From NCBI GenBank assembly GCA_963714205.1, contig CAVQNQ010000006.1:372001-436000 (forward strand): 64,000 bases of DNA, written 5' to 3'. The translations under genes were made by a program, and so were the position numbers. The notes under the pieces are model-generated. The model ran no database searches. It was given only the letters and a program-made list of their open reading frames with translations, and was not told the DNA's origin. The DNA comes from CAVQNQ01 sp963714205. Its GTDB lineage: Bacteria > Acidobacteriota > Terriglobia > Bryobacterales > Bryobacteraceae. Positions 32,495 through 40,940 of this stretch are shown here, piece by piece (within the stretch, counting starts at the first letter, position 1; each line of letters begins with the position of its first letter).

Positions 32495-33706
32495 GTGAGG
32501 ACTTTCGCCTTACTGATCGCAACCGCTCTGTGTATCCAGGCCGCGGACACCCCCATGACGCTGGTGTCCGAGGACGAAGCCGAGCCGATCCATAGCGCCA
32601 TCGTGCGCAAAGAGGCGTGGACCCAGGACGCCGTCCGCCGGCTGCGCGCGGAGGCCGACCGGCGCGTGCGTGAAGGCCCCTGGACGGTAACATCCGACCG
32701 GCCCAAAGGCCTGGACATCGACGTTCACGATTATTACAGCGAGGCGCCTTACTGGTGGCCCGACGCGGAGCATCCCGACGGCCCTTACATCCACAAGGAA
32801 GGGCACCTGAACCCGGACCGTTTCGCCGCCAACCGAAACGGGCTTAACGCCATGTGCGATACCGTGCTGACCCTTGGCGCGGCAGCCTTCTTCCTGGACG
32901 ACGCCGCTTACGCGCAGCGCGCCGCGCGCGTGATCTACACCTGGTTCGTCAATCCCAAAACGCGCATGGACCCCAGCCTGGAGTACGCCCAGGCCGTGCG
33001 TGGGGTGGACACCGGACGCCCCGCCGGAATCATCGAGGGCCGCGTGTTCATACGCGCCATCCAGGGGATGGAGTTCCTGGCCCAGACGCGCGCCTGGGAC
33101 CCCAAGGACCAGGCCGCCGTGCGCAAATGGTTCGAGGACTACCTCCACTGGCTGATTCAGAGCAAGAACGGAGTGGAGGAGCGCCACAGCGGCAGCAACC
33201 ACGCGTCCTGGTGGGCCGCGCAGGAGGCCGCCGTGGCAACCTTCGTCGAGGATCAGCCGGCCTGGCAGATGGCCTTCCGGTCGTACCGGGATTTTACCTT
33301 CCCGCGGCAGATTCGCACCGATGGCGGCGCGCCCAGCGAGGATGCCCGCACACGCTCGCTCTCCTACTCGGCCTTCAATCTGGAAGCATTGGCGACGATC
33401 TGCCGCATCGCCCAGGTGCAGGGTGTGGACCAGTGGTCGGTGCCCGGGCGCAACGGGGTCACTATCAGCGCGGCGATCGATTACCTGGAGCCGTATCTCA
33501 AGGACCCGCGCACGTGGAAGAAGGAGCAGATCAGCGAGTACCAGAGCGACAGCCCGTATTTTCTGGCATTCGCCGGGATGGGTTTAAAGAAGCCCGAGTA
33601 CGTTGAGCTTTTCCAGAAGCTGGAGCGCCCGGAAGGGACGTGGTCGAGCCTGCTGGATCTGCTGATAGGCCGCTGGGAGGCGGCCGGCCACCAGACGCGG
33701 CACTGA
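32495..33706 (+). CDS. Alginate lyase-like (alpha/alpha toroid) secreted enzyme
   Basis: 403 residues from GTG, with a signal peptide (RTFALLIATALCIQAAD). The body is an alpha-helical toroid of the alginate_lyase family: PYWWPDAEHPDGPY, GSNHASWWAAQEAAVA (with the Asn-His pair of the active site) and DGGAPSEDARTRSLSYSAFN. Family members degrade alginate or related uronic acid polysaccharides. The presence of several polymer-related genes elsewhere is compatible, but no uptake genes flank it. Substrate not proven. Confidence 0.85.
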   Translation: MRTFALLIATALCIQAADTPMTLVSEDEAEPIHSAIVRKEAWTQDAVRRLRAEADRRVREGPWTVTSDRPKGLDIDVHDYYSEAPYWWPDAEHPDGPYIHKEGHLNPDRFAANRNGLNAMCDTVLTLGAAAFFLDDAAYAQRAARVIYTWFVNPKTRMDPSLEYAQAVRGVDTGRPAGIIEGRVFIRAIQGMEFLAQTRAWDPKDQAAVRKWFEDYLHWLIQSKNGVEERHSGSNHASWWAAQEAAVATFVEDQPAWQMAFRSYRDFTFPRQIRTDGGAPSEDARTRSLSYSAFNLEALATICRIAQVQGVDQWSVPGRNGVTISAAIDYLEPYLKDPRTWKKEQISEYQSDSPYFLAFAGMGLKKPEYVELFQKLERPEGTWSSLLDLLIGRWEAAGHQTRH

Positions 33707-33725
33707 GGGCTGGGGCGGGATCTTT

Positions 33726-33935
33726 ACTCACCGCGGAGACGCGGAGGCGCGGAGATTACGCGGAGAGAATTCTGACCATGATTCCTATCAAGCGCCGGGC
33801 CCCGGCCCGACCACGGACCTCCGCCTCCTTTGCGCGCGAAGCGCGGGACGAGCGCATAATCGAAGCTCCAGCCAGGACCATTCTCAAAGCTCTTCCTCCG
33901 CCTAATCTCCGCGCCTCCGCGTCTCCGCGGTGAGT
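33726..33935. repeat. 210-bp element with perfect 33-bp inverted termini (copy B)
   Basis: 33726-33758 and 33903-33935 are exact inverted repeats: ACTCACCGCGGAGACGCGG, AGGCGCGGAGATTA. The outer part matches the termini of copy A at 18988-19224 (ACTCA, then 8-mers ACGCGGAG). The interior is GC-rich with further small palindromes and no ORF. It lies just upstream of the tryptophanase gene. Confidence 0.75.
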
Positions 33936-33955
33936 TCTAACTCGCCAATCTGCCC

Positions 33956-33961
33956 TATAAT
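33956..33961 (+). promoter_or_regulatory. Consensus -10 TATAAT, leaderless tryptophanase start
   Basis: TATAAT ends 7 nt before the GTG start of the tryptophanase-like gene at 33969, the classic -10 to +1 distance. The mRNA would begin at the start codon. Confidence 0.45.
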
Positions 33962-33968
33962 CGCCTAC

Positions 33969-35315
33969 GTGCACACCATCATCGAGCCCTTCCGCATCAA
34001 GAGCGTCGAGCCGCTGCATCAGACCTCCCGCGAGGAGCGCGAGCGCTACCTGGAAGAGGCCGGTTATAACCTGTTCCGCATCGCGGCGCGCAACATCCTC
34101 ATCGACCTGCTGACCGACTCCGGAACCAGCGCCATGTCCACCGAACAGTGGGCGGCCTTGATGCGCGGCGACGAATCGTACGCCGGGAGCGAGAGTTTCT
34201 TCCGCCTCAAGCGCGCGGCCGACGATCTCACCGGCTTCCGCCACATGATCCCCACCCACCAGGGGCGGGCGGCCGAGCGTATCCTGTTCACGGTGATGTG
34301 CCAGGCCGGCGACGTGGTCCCTTCGAATACGCATTTCGATACCACCCGCGCCAATATCGAATTCATGGGGGCGCGCGCCGTGGATCTGCCGATTTCCGAG
34401 GCCGCCGATACCCAGGCGCGCCTCGATTTCAAGGGCAATATGGACGTGGCCGCCTTCGAGGCGCTGATCGCGGCCGAGGGCGCCAGCCGCATTCCGCTCG
34501 CGATGCTCACGGTGACTAACAATTCCGGCGGCGGCCAGCCTGTTTCCATGGCCAATATCGAGGCGGTCAAGGGCGTTGCGGCGCGCCACGGGATCCCGCT
34601 CTATCTGGATGCCTGCCGCTTCGCGGAGAACGCCTGGTTCATCCACGAGCGGGAGCCGGGATACGCCGGCTGGTCGCCCAAGCGCATCGCCCAGAAGATG
34701 TTTTCGCTGGCCGATGGCTGCACCTTCTCGGCCAAGAAGGACGCCTTCGCCAACATCGGCGGCTTCCTTTCGACCAACGACGACCGCCTGGCCCAGCAGG
34801 AGACCAACCTGCTCATTCTGACCGAAGGCTTCCCCACGTATGGCGGCCTGGCCGGCCGCGACCTGGACGCCATCGCCACGGGCCTGGAAGAGGCGCTCGA
34901 CGAGGATTACCTGCGCTACCGCATCATCTCGACCGGCTACCTGGGGCGGCATATCGCCGATCGCGGGGTGCCCATCGTCGAACCGCCCGGCGGGCACGCC
35001 ATCTACATCGACGCTGCGCGCATGCTGCCGCACATTTCGCCCGCCCAGTTTCCCGGGCAGGCGCTGGCCGTGGAACTGTACCGGGGGGCCGGCATACGCT
35101 CGGTGGAGATCGGCTCGGTGATGTTCGGGGCGGCCGCGCGCCACGAGCTGCTGCGCCTGGCCATCCCGCGGCGCGTCTACACGCAGAGCCACATCGATTA
35201 CGTGGTGGAGGCCATTCTCGAGGTGAACGCGCGGAAGCAGGATATCCGCGGCATGGAGATCGTGGAGGAGCCGCTCTTTCTGCGGCACTTCAGCGCGCGT
35301 TTCCGGCCGCTATAA
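33969..35315 (+). CDS. tnaA: Tryptophanase (tryptophan indole-lyase)-like PLP enzyme
   Basis: 448 residues from GTG. The beta-eliminating lyase numbering of tyrosine phenol-lyase fits without gaps up to the catalytic core: Tyr71, Arg100, Asn185, Asp214, Arg217 and the PLP lysine Lys257 in SAKKDAF. At the positions that separate the two sister enzymes, it has Asp124 (Thr in TPL), Ile381 instead of the TPL Arg381, and His440 where TPL has Phe. These match tryptophanase, which releases indole, pyruvate and ammonia. No tnaC-like leader or tryptophan permease is adjacent. FmdE and ThiE genes follow directly. Confidence 0.87.
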   Translation: MHTIIEPFRIKSVEPLHQTSREERERYLEEAGYNLFRIAARNILIDLLTDSGTSAMSTEQWAALMRGDESYAGSESFFRLKRAADDLTGFRHMIPTHQGRAAERILFTVMCQAGDVVPSNTHFDTTRANIEFMGARAVDLPISEAADTQARLDFKGNMDVAAFEALIAAEGASRIPLAMLTVTNNSGGGQPVSMANIEAVKGVAARHGIPLYLDACRFAENAWFIHEREPGYAGWSPKRIAQKMFSLADGCTFSAKKDAFANIGGFLSTNDDRLAQQETNLLILTEGFPTYGGLAGRDLDAIATGLEEALDEDYLRYRIISTGYLGRHIADRGVPIVEPPGGHAIYIDAARMLPHISPAQFPGQALAVELYRGAGIRSVEIGSVMFGAAARHELLRLAIPRRVYTQSHIDYVVEAILEVNARKQDIRGMEIVEEPLFLRHFSARFRPL

Positions 35316-35316
35316 T
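35311..35316 (+). promoter_or_regulatory. -10-like TATAAT overlapping the tryptophanase stop
   Basis: TATAAT spans the TAA stop of the upstream gene and lies 5 nt before the ATG at 35322, so an internal leaderless start is possible. It may also be chance, since two of its bases are set by the stop codon. Confidence 0.2.
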
Positions 35317-35321
35317 TGACC

Positions 35322-35909
35322 ATGCCGCTCCGAACCCTCGCCGAATACGAGGCGCTGGCCGCGACCGCCCACGGGCACCTGTGCGCGGGGCAGGTTCTGG
35401 GAATCCGCCTGGCCCTTTATGGCGTCCGGCTTCTGGGCCTCGAGGACCCCACTGGCGCGGATCGCAAGCGGCTGATTACGTTCGTCGAGATCGACCGCTG
35501 CGCCACCGACGCCATTTCGCTCGTGACCGGATGCCGGCTCGGAAAGCGGGCTCTCAAGTTCCGCGATTTCGGGAAGCTCGCGGCCACCTTCTGCGACCTA
35601 GGCGAGAACCGCGCCGTGCGGGTGGCGGCGCGCGAGAGCGCCCGCGCGCGGTCCCGGGAGCTTTACCCGTCGATCGAGAGAGCCGGCCGCCAGCAGGTGC
35701 TGGCTTACCGCGAACTGCCCGATGGGGAACTGTTCGATTTCGCGTGGGTGCGGGTGGCCCTGGATCCGCGGGATCTGCCCGGCTCCAAGGCTCCGCGCAT
35801 GGTGTGCGCGGAGTGCGGCGAGACGGTGAATTTCGGCCGCATCGTCGAGCGCGCCGGGCGCCTGCTGTGCCGCGCCTGCGCCGGCGAACGGTACTACCAG
35901 CCGCTCTGA
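35322..35909 (+). CDS. FmdE-family metal-binding protein
   Basis: 195 residues. The N-terminal FmdE domain has the conserved HGHLCAG (His17, His19, Cys21), IDRCATDA (Cys60) and a further Cys71, which bind metal in this family. The C-terminus is a zinc ribbon with Cys162-x2-Cys165 and Cys183-x2-Cys186. FmdE was named from formylmethanofuran dehydrogenase operons, but most bacterial members lack that context and have unknown roles. It follows the tryptophanase by 6 bp and overlaps thiE by 1 bp (TGATG). Confidence 0.87.
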   Translation: MPLRTLAEYEALAATAHGHLCAGQVLGIRLALYGVRLLGLEDPTGADRKRLITFVEIDRCATDAISLVTGCRLGKRALKFRDFGKLAATFCDLGENRAVRVAARESARARSRELYPSIERAGRQQVLAYRELPDGELFDFAWVRVALDPRDLPGSKAPRMVCAECGETVNFGRIVERAGRLLCRACAGERYYQPL

Positions 35910-36472
35910 TGCTGCGCTATTACATCACGGACCGGCGGGCGGCGGGCGGCACGGAAGCGCTTCTCGAAGCGGTACGCCGCGCGCTCGAGCGGGGCATCGA
36001 GCGCATTCAGGTGCGCGAGAAAGATCTTCCGGCTCGTGAGTTGTGCGAGCTGGTGCGGCACATCGTAGCCCTGCCGAACCCCAACGGGACCCGCATCCTG
36101 GTGAACTCGCGCGCCGATATCGCGCTGGCTGCGGGCGCCCATGGCGTGCACCTACCCTCCGGCTCAATCGCTCCCGGGACTCTGCGCGCCATTACGCCCG
36201 CCGGATTCCTGATCGGCGTATCGGCGCACTCGGTGAACGATCTGCGCGAGGCCCAGGAGCGGGGCGCCGATTTCGCCGTCTTCGGCCCGGTCTTCTTCAC
36301 CCCGTCAAAGGCTGCGTATGGCCAGCCGCTAGGCATCGAGCGCCTGCGCGAAGCCGTGCGGGCAGTCGCCATCCCGGTGCTGGCTTTGGGCGGCATCACG
36401 GAGCGCAACGCGCCCGAATGCATGGCGGCCGGCGCGGCCGGGATCGCGGGTATTTCGATGTTTCAGTCCTGA
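35909..36472 (+). CDS. thiE: Thiamine phosphate synthase-like (ThiE/TenI)
   Basis: 187 residues, slightly short for ThiE (about 210). The TIM-barrel signatures are YYITDRRAAG, RIQVREKDLPAREL, ILVNSRADIALAAGAHGVHL, and FGPVFFTPSKAAYGQPLGIE, with ALGGITERNAPECMAAGAAG at the phosphate loop. ThiE joins HMP-PP and thiazole phosphate. TenI, a close relative, is a thiazole tautomerase, so the exact reaction is not settled. It is coupled to FmdE by overlapping stop and start. No other thiamine gene is nearby. Confidence 0.85.
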   Translation: MLRYYITDRRAAGGTEALLEAVRRALERGIERIQVREKDLPARELCELVRHIVALPNPNGTRILVNSRADIALAAGAHGVHLPSGSIAPGTLRAITPAGFLIGVSAHSVNDLREAQERGADFAVFGPVFFTPSKAAYGQPLGIERLREAVRAVAIPVLALGGITERNAPECMAAGAAGIAGISMFQS

Positions 36473-36479
36473 CAGCGGC

Positions 36480-36794
36480 TCACGGCACGTCGATCTCCAT
36501 GCCGAGCAGGGCGGCGCCGAAGGTCTTGCCCTGGGCATCCGTTCGCAGGGAGACGGTGCCGCCGCCATCGAGGGCCTCGTGCAGAATGAAGTTCAAAGCT
36601 CCCAGGTTGGGTAGTTCGAAGCGCTCCACCTTTCCGCGGCAAAGCTCGCCGAAATGCCGTTTCACCCGCTCGGCGGTCACCTGGCCGGCGAGCAGAGGGT
36701 AGGAAGCCGGATCGAGAGCGATCAACCCGATATTGACCGCGTCGCCCTTATCTCCGCTGCGCGCGTGCGCGATCTCCCGCAAGCTTCGTTTCAT
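36480..36794 (-). CDS. AtuA C-terminal-like small protein (solo)
   Basis: 104 residues. REIAHARSGDKGDAVNIGLI at the N-terminus matches the ferredoxin-fold domain found at the C-terminus of AtuA-type (DUF1446) proteins or as a separate small gene beside them. The large AtuA partner is missing from the window. GGAG-like sequence precedes the ATG. AtuA proteins belong to acyclic terpene and related catabolism; what the solo domain does is unknown. Confidence 0.75.
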   Translation of the reverse strand: MKRSLREIAHARSGDKGDAVNIGLIALDPASYPLLAGQVTAERVKRHFGELCRGKVERFELPNLGALNFILHEALDGGGTVSLRTDAQGKTFGAALLGMEIDVP

Positions 36795-36899
36795 CGTGCC
36801 TCCTTCGCCGGGATATCCCTCATCGAGCATATCGCCCGACGCGGCCTTGGGACAATGGCAGGCCCGGCCGGGCCAAAGGGTACAATGGAGTTTCCGCCA

Positions 36900-37928
36900 A
36901 TGAAGCCATTTTTTGTTCTTTTGATCGCGGTGCTCGCCGCGCTCCTCCAACTCTCGTGCCGGAGCACGCCGCCCGCCGGAGTGGCCGCGGCGGTCAACGG
37001 CCACGCCATCACCTACGCCGAGCTCGAGAAGATTTACAAATCGCAGCCCCAACAACAGGCCGAGGGCGCCAACGAGGACCAGATCCAATCCCAGAAACTG
37101 GAGGTTCTGGGCAGCCTGATCACCAATGAAATCATGCTGCAGCGGGCCGAGAAGCTGGGGCTTACAGCCGTGGACGCCGATGTGGACGCCGAGCTGAACA
37201 AGATGAAGGCGCCCTATACCAAAGAGGAGTTCGAAAAGACTCTGGCCGATCGGAAGATGACCATCGACGACCTGCGATCCCAGATCCGGCGCCAGCTCAC
37301 CGTGGACAAGCTCGTGAATCGCGAGATCACCTCGCACATCAGCATCTCCGATATCGACGTTACCAATTTCTATAATGCCAATAAGGCCAGTTATAACCTG
37401 GCCGAGCCCCAGGTGCACCTGTCCCAGATCATGGTCACGCCCGTGGCCGATCCCAACGTGCGCAATCTGAAGAACAGCAAAGCCCAGAACGAAGCCGAAG
37501 CCAAGCGCAAGATCCAAGAGATCGAGGTCCGGCTCAAAACCGGCGAGAAGTTCGCCGACCTGGCCCAGAACTACTCTGAGGACCCCAACACCGCGCCCAA
37601 CGGAGGCGACATGGGGTACATTCCGGAATCGGCTCTGGAGAAGGCCAATCCCGAGCTGCGCAAGATGGTGATGGGTTTGCAGCCGGGCGCGTTTTCGCCG
37701 ATTATCCACACCCAGGAGGGTTACCGCATCCTGCAGGTGATCTCCAAGGAGCCGGCCGGGCAGCGCGAACTGAACGACCCGCGGGTCCAGCAGGATATCC
37801 GCGAAACCCTCTTGAACCGCAAGGACCAGCTCCTCCGGGGCGCCTACTACGAAGTGGCGCGCAATGAATCGAAGGTCGAGAATTACATGGCCCGCAGCAT
37901 CGTGGAAAACGCCCAGAAATCGAAGTAG
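36900..37928 (+). CDS. SurA/PrsA-like peptidyl-prolyl isomerase, exported
   Basis: 342 residues. Signal sequence at 1-20 ends in LSC, a weak lipobox (Gln at -3), so it could be a lipoprotein or a periplasmic protein. Residues 25-165 resemble the SurA_N chaperone domain (VNGHAITYAELEKIY, ILMQ-type helix) and about 175-280 are the parvulin domain (QVHLSQIMVTPV, FADLAQNYSEDPNTAPNGGD, MGYIPESALE). It should help fold outer membrane or secreted proteins. GGAG lies 9 nt before ATG 36900; an ATG at 36885 is an alternative. TACAAT at 36881 may be its -10 box. Confidence 0.9.
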   Translation: MKPFFVLLIAVLAALLQLSCRSTPPAGVAAAVNGHAITYAELEKIYKSQPQQQAEGANEDQIQSQKLEVLGSLITNEIMLQRAEKLGLTAVDADVDAELNKMKAPYTKEEFEKTLADRKMTIDDLRSQIRRQLTVDKLVNREITSHISISDIDVTNFYNANKASYNLAEPQVHLSQIMVTPVADPNVRNLKNSKAQNEAEAKRKIQEIEVRLKTGEKFADLAQNYSEDPNTAPNGGDMGYIPESALEKANPELRKMVMGLQPGAFSPIIHTQEGYRILQVISKEPAGQRELNDPRVQQDIRETLLNRKDQLLRGAYYEVARNESKVENYMARSIVENAQKSK

Positions 37929-37937
37929 CGGATCCCG

Positions 37938-39023
37938 TTACGGCGTGCGGTGGATGGGCGTGAGCAGGGTCGCCCACACGGTCACAGCCAGGTCGGCCGC
38001 GAACATAGGCAGGCAGCGCAGCAGGAAGGCGAGCCGGCGGCCGGGGTGATTCTGTGCCAGTGTGATGCCGACGGTCGCGGCGGGTCCGGCGAAGTACAGC
38101 GCCGGCCACCACCATGAAACGGCTCCCAGGCACGCGGCCACGGCCAGCGCCAGCAGAACTAACCGGTCGGTATAGCCGGCTACCACCAGCAGTCCCGCCA
38201 GGCCGGGGGCGCCCCGCGCCGCCAGATGCAGCCCGCGCGTCCAGCGTTGCCGCTGCCGCCAGAATTGCCGCAGCGTTACGGGCACCTCCGTGACAACCAC
38301 GGCTTCGGGGCGGAAACTGGTCCGCCATCCCTGCCGGATGACGGCGAAAGAGGTTTCGACATCCTCGCTCACTGCGGACCGCGGGAATCCGCCGATGGCC
38401 GCCAGGGCCGCGCTGCGAAACGCGCAGTTGGCGCCGATGGCAAAAGGCTGAAGCCCCAGGCGATGCCGCCCCCTTTGGCTTACGCCATGGAATGACCACA
38501 ACTCCAGGGCCGCGTAACGTGAAACCATGCTGCACTCGGGATTGGAAGGCCACACCGGTCCTCCGGCGGCTCCGATCCTCGGGTCCGCGAATTCGCCGGC
38601 CAACGCGCGCAGCGAGCCGGGCGCGGGTTGGACGTCCGCATCGTAGACCACCGTGATCTCTTCTCCGGGCGCCCGCGTCCAGGCGATTTGCAACGCTGCC
38701 GATTTCCCGGCCGTCTCCCGAAGCCGCACAGTCAAGGCGCGGGGCCGGCCCGCGCACCATTCCTCCATCAGCTCCGCGGTGCCGTCGCGCGATCCATCGC
38801 TGACCAGCACGAAGGCCAACTTGGCCGGCTCGTAATCCAGCCGCTCCAGCGCCGCGAGCAGGCGCGGCAAGCGCCGCTGTTCATCGCGGGCGGCCACCAG
38901 AACCTGGACGCCTGGAAGTCCATCCGCCGCGGGACGCGCGGGCGGCGGCAGCAGGCACGCGAGCGCCAGGGCTATGCGTTGGGCCAGAAACAAGCACAGC
39001 AGCGCGATCAGCAGCGCCGCCAT
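37938..39023 (-). CDS. Membrane GT2 glycosyltransferase (processive type)
   Basis: 361 residues from the ATG at 39023. One N-terminal membrane helix, then a GT2 domain with the D, D, D, QxxRW set: VSDGSRDG, VYDADVQPAPG, SEDVETSF and QRQRWTRG. Two or three C-terminal helices follow (about 265-340). This layout is that of processive or polyprenol-linked synthases such as cellulose- or hyaluronan-synthase relatives. Its start overlaps the stop of the preceding GT2 gene by 16 bp, so it ends a coupled group of three. Confidence 0.87.
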   Translation of the reverse strand: MAALLIALLCLFLAQRIALALACLLPPPARPAADGLPGVQVLVAARDEQRRLPRLLAALERLDYEPAKLAFVLVSDGSRDGTAELMEEWCAGRPRALTVRLRETAGKSAALQIAWTRAPGEEITVVYDADVQPAPGSLRALAGEFADPRIGAAGGPVWPSNPECSMVSRYAALELWSFHGVSQRGRHRLGLQPFAIGANCAFRSAALAAIGGFPRSAVSEDVETSFAVIRQGWRTSFRPEAVVVTEVPVTLRQFWRQRQRWTRGLHLAARGAPGLAGLLVVAGYTDRLVLLALAVAACLGAVSWWWPALYFAGPAATVGITLAQNHPGRRLAFLLRCLPMFAADLAVTVWATLLTPIHRTP

Positions 39024-39934
39024 GCCAGCCTCCAGTGTGCCGCGGCTTCCCCGGCCTGGCGCCCGGCATAACCCGCCGCCACCACCGGAAGGCACCACAG
39101 CAGGTTCCCCAGGTGACCCGCCAACGCGGCATAACGGAGGGCCCGCAACGTCATCCAGCCCGCGATCAGGGGCGCCGCGAGCGCATAGGCCAGCAAGCGC
39201 GCGCGGCTCCAGCCTTCCAGGCGAGGGCGCACCAGTCCGTAATCGCAGCCCCGCTCGAAGCGCTCCCGAAGGAACTGCCCCCAGGTCGCCCTGTGATCGT
39301 GAAGTATCTCGGCTGCCGGATCGAACCACGGTGCGACTCCGGCCGCTGCCGCACGCCGGGCGAGCAGCGTGTCGCCGCACCACTGCTCCGGAAATGGCCC
39401 GATTTCGTCGAACAGGTCGTGGGCATAAGCCACGTTTGCGGAAGGCAGATCCGGGCGGGGTCCGGCGTGTCCTCCGGGAAGCCACCAGGCATACTTGGCG
39501 ATGTGAACGCCGCCGGGGAACCAGCCGTCTTCAAGGTAGCCGACCGAGCCTCCCGCGGCGCGATGCCCGCTACGGAACGCCTTCTCGAGACGCTCCAGCC
39601 AGACCGGCGACATGCGGCAATCCGGGTCGCTAAAGACGAGGATCCCGCCTCGCGCCAGCTTCACGCCAAGATTCCGCGCGCCATGCGCCGAAAGACGCGT
39701 GGGGTGGTGATGATAGCGGATCTCGGGAAAACGCTCGCGGCAGATCGCGTCGGTCTCGAGGCCCGGCGAGGAATCCACTAAAATCGTTTCGAAATCGCGG
39801 AAGGTCTGGCACCGCAGCGACTCCAGGCAGGCGGCCACCGTAGCATGCGAATTCCAGCCAGGCAGAATCACGGATATTAGCGGGTTTGTTGGAAGGTGAG
39901 CGGCGGATGCCGGAAGTGGAACGGACTTAAACAT
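39008..39934 (-). CDS. GT2 family glycosyltransferase
   Basis: 308 residues: ISVILPGWNSHATVAACLES, FETILVDSSPGLETDAI and LVFSDPDCRMSPVWLER are the GT2 core, here with SSPG instead of the common NGSTDG. A late LARRAAAAGVAPWFDPAAEI block and two C-terminal hydrophobic segments follow. The start overlaps the stop of the preceding GT2 gene by 8 bp. Function inferred as sugar transfer in a surface glycan. Confidence 0.85.
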   Translation of the reverse strand: MFKSVPLPASAAHLPTNPLISVILPGWNSHATVAACLESLRCQTFRDFETILVDSSPGLETDAICRERFPEIRYHHHPTRLSAHGARNLGVKLARGGILVFSDPDCRMSPVWLERLEKAFRSGHRAAGGSVGYLEDGWFPGGVHIAKYAWWLPGGHAGPRPDLPSANVAYAHDLFDEIGPFPEQWCGDTLLARRAAAAGVAPWFDPAAEILHDHRATWGQFLRERFERGCDYGLVRPRLEGWSRARLLAYALAAPLIAGWMTLRALRYAALAGHLGNLLWCLPVVAAGYAGRQAGEAAAHWRLAWRRC

Positions 39935-40859
39935 TGCGCGACACCGCGAGTTCCCGGGCAGCCAGTTCCTCGCGGCTCTGGCCCGCGCCCCACAAATAGC
40001 CCTTGGCCTCGTGCCACGCGCACGCGCAGTAGATGGCCGTCATGACCGGCAGGCCCGTCAGATAAGTAACCCACAGAGCCGGCCGCCGGCGCAGCGACCA
40101 TGCCAACCGTGCCAGGAACAAGCCGGGCGCCAAGCCCATGGCGGCGGCCCAAACGGCACGCCGGAACGGGCCCCAGCCCCCCAGTTCGCTCCGCCGCGAC
40201 CCCAGGACGCGCTTGTTCGCGCCGTTGGCCGCGCAGGCGTCCCGGAGGGTGCTCCAGGATTCGTGCGCCAGCGTGGCACGGGGTGCGAGGTGGATCTCCA
40301 TGCCCCGGCGGGCGATGGCCCGCTGCACCAGGAACTCGGCTTCGAACAGCGATTCACGCCCGCGGATCTCTTCGAGCAGGACCTTCCTTCGGTAAGCCAG
40401 GTTCGTGGACGAGCAAATCCCCACCCGCCCGCCCGGATGTGGGAACATCCAATTCCCGTACTCGGCCATCAGAATCGAACGCCCCAGGTACCCGGTATTC
40501 CCCGCGGGGGTGAAGGTGTAGTTGACGGCCGCCACGCGAGGGTTCTCGAAGGTCTCGAGAACCGCTTGCGCCCAGCCCGGCGTGGCGTAGCAGTGATCCT
40601 CTACGAAAGCCACCAGAGGTGTGCGGGCCTGCCGGACCACTTCGGCCTGCGCTTCGCAGTAGTGCCGAAAATCGGGCCGCCGGATATAGCGGACGCGCGG
40701 GTGAGCGGCCCCGGCAAACGCACCCTCGCGGTGCCCAATGTCCACCACCACAATCTCCATCCGGTCGAGAGCGGTCTGATTCAACAGGCAGCTAAGACTG
40801 CACTCGGCGCGCGCTCGCAGGTCACCGGCGATCAGACCGACAGTGAGTTGCGCCGTCAC
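39927..40859 (-). CDS. GT2 family glycosyltransferase
   Basis: 310 residues beginning with a GTG start. The GT2 core (VGLIAGDLRARAECSLSCLL, MEIVVVDIGH, VAFVEDHCYATPGWA) is followed by the acceptor part (AVNYTFTPAGNTGYLGRSI, ALAHESWSTLRDA) and a C-terminal membrane helix (about 265-290). The ED-H motif in place of DxD is unusual but seen in some GT2 families. It is the first of three overlapping glycosyltransferase genes, 81 bp after the exported methyltransferase. Confidence 0.82.
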   Translation of the reverse strand: MTAQLTVGLIAGDLRARAECSLSCLLNQTALDRMEIVVVDIGHREGAFAGAAHPRVRYIRRPDFRHYCEAQAEVVRQARTPLVAFVEDHCYATPGWAQAVLETFENPRVAAVNYTFTPAGNTGYLGRSILMAEYGNWMFPHPGGRVGICSSTNLAYRRKVLLEEIRGRESLFEAEFLVQRAIARRGMEIHLAPRATLAHESWSTLRDACAANGANKRVLGSRRSELGGWGPFRRAVWAAAMGLAPGLFLARLAWSLRRRPALWVTYLTGLPVMTAIYCACAWHEAKGYLWGAGQSREELAARELAVSRNV

Positions 40860-40940
40860 GCGATCTATATTAGCCGTGAAAGGCGTATGAGCATCACGCG
40901 TTGGGGCGGAGAATTGTGCAAAAACCGGGTATCTGGTGCT

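Noticed and set aside
36480..37709. Long minus frame extending the AtuA-like gene across the SurA-like gene
   Set aside because: Only the last 104 residues match a family; the rest is antisense to the chaperone gene.
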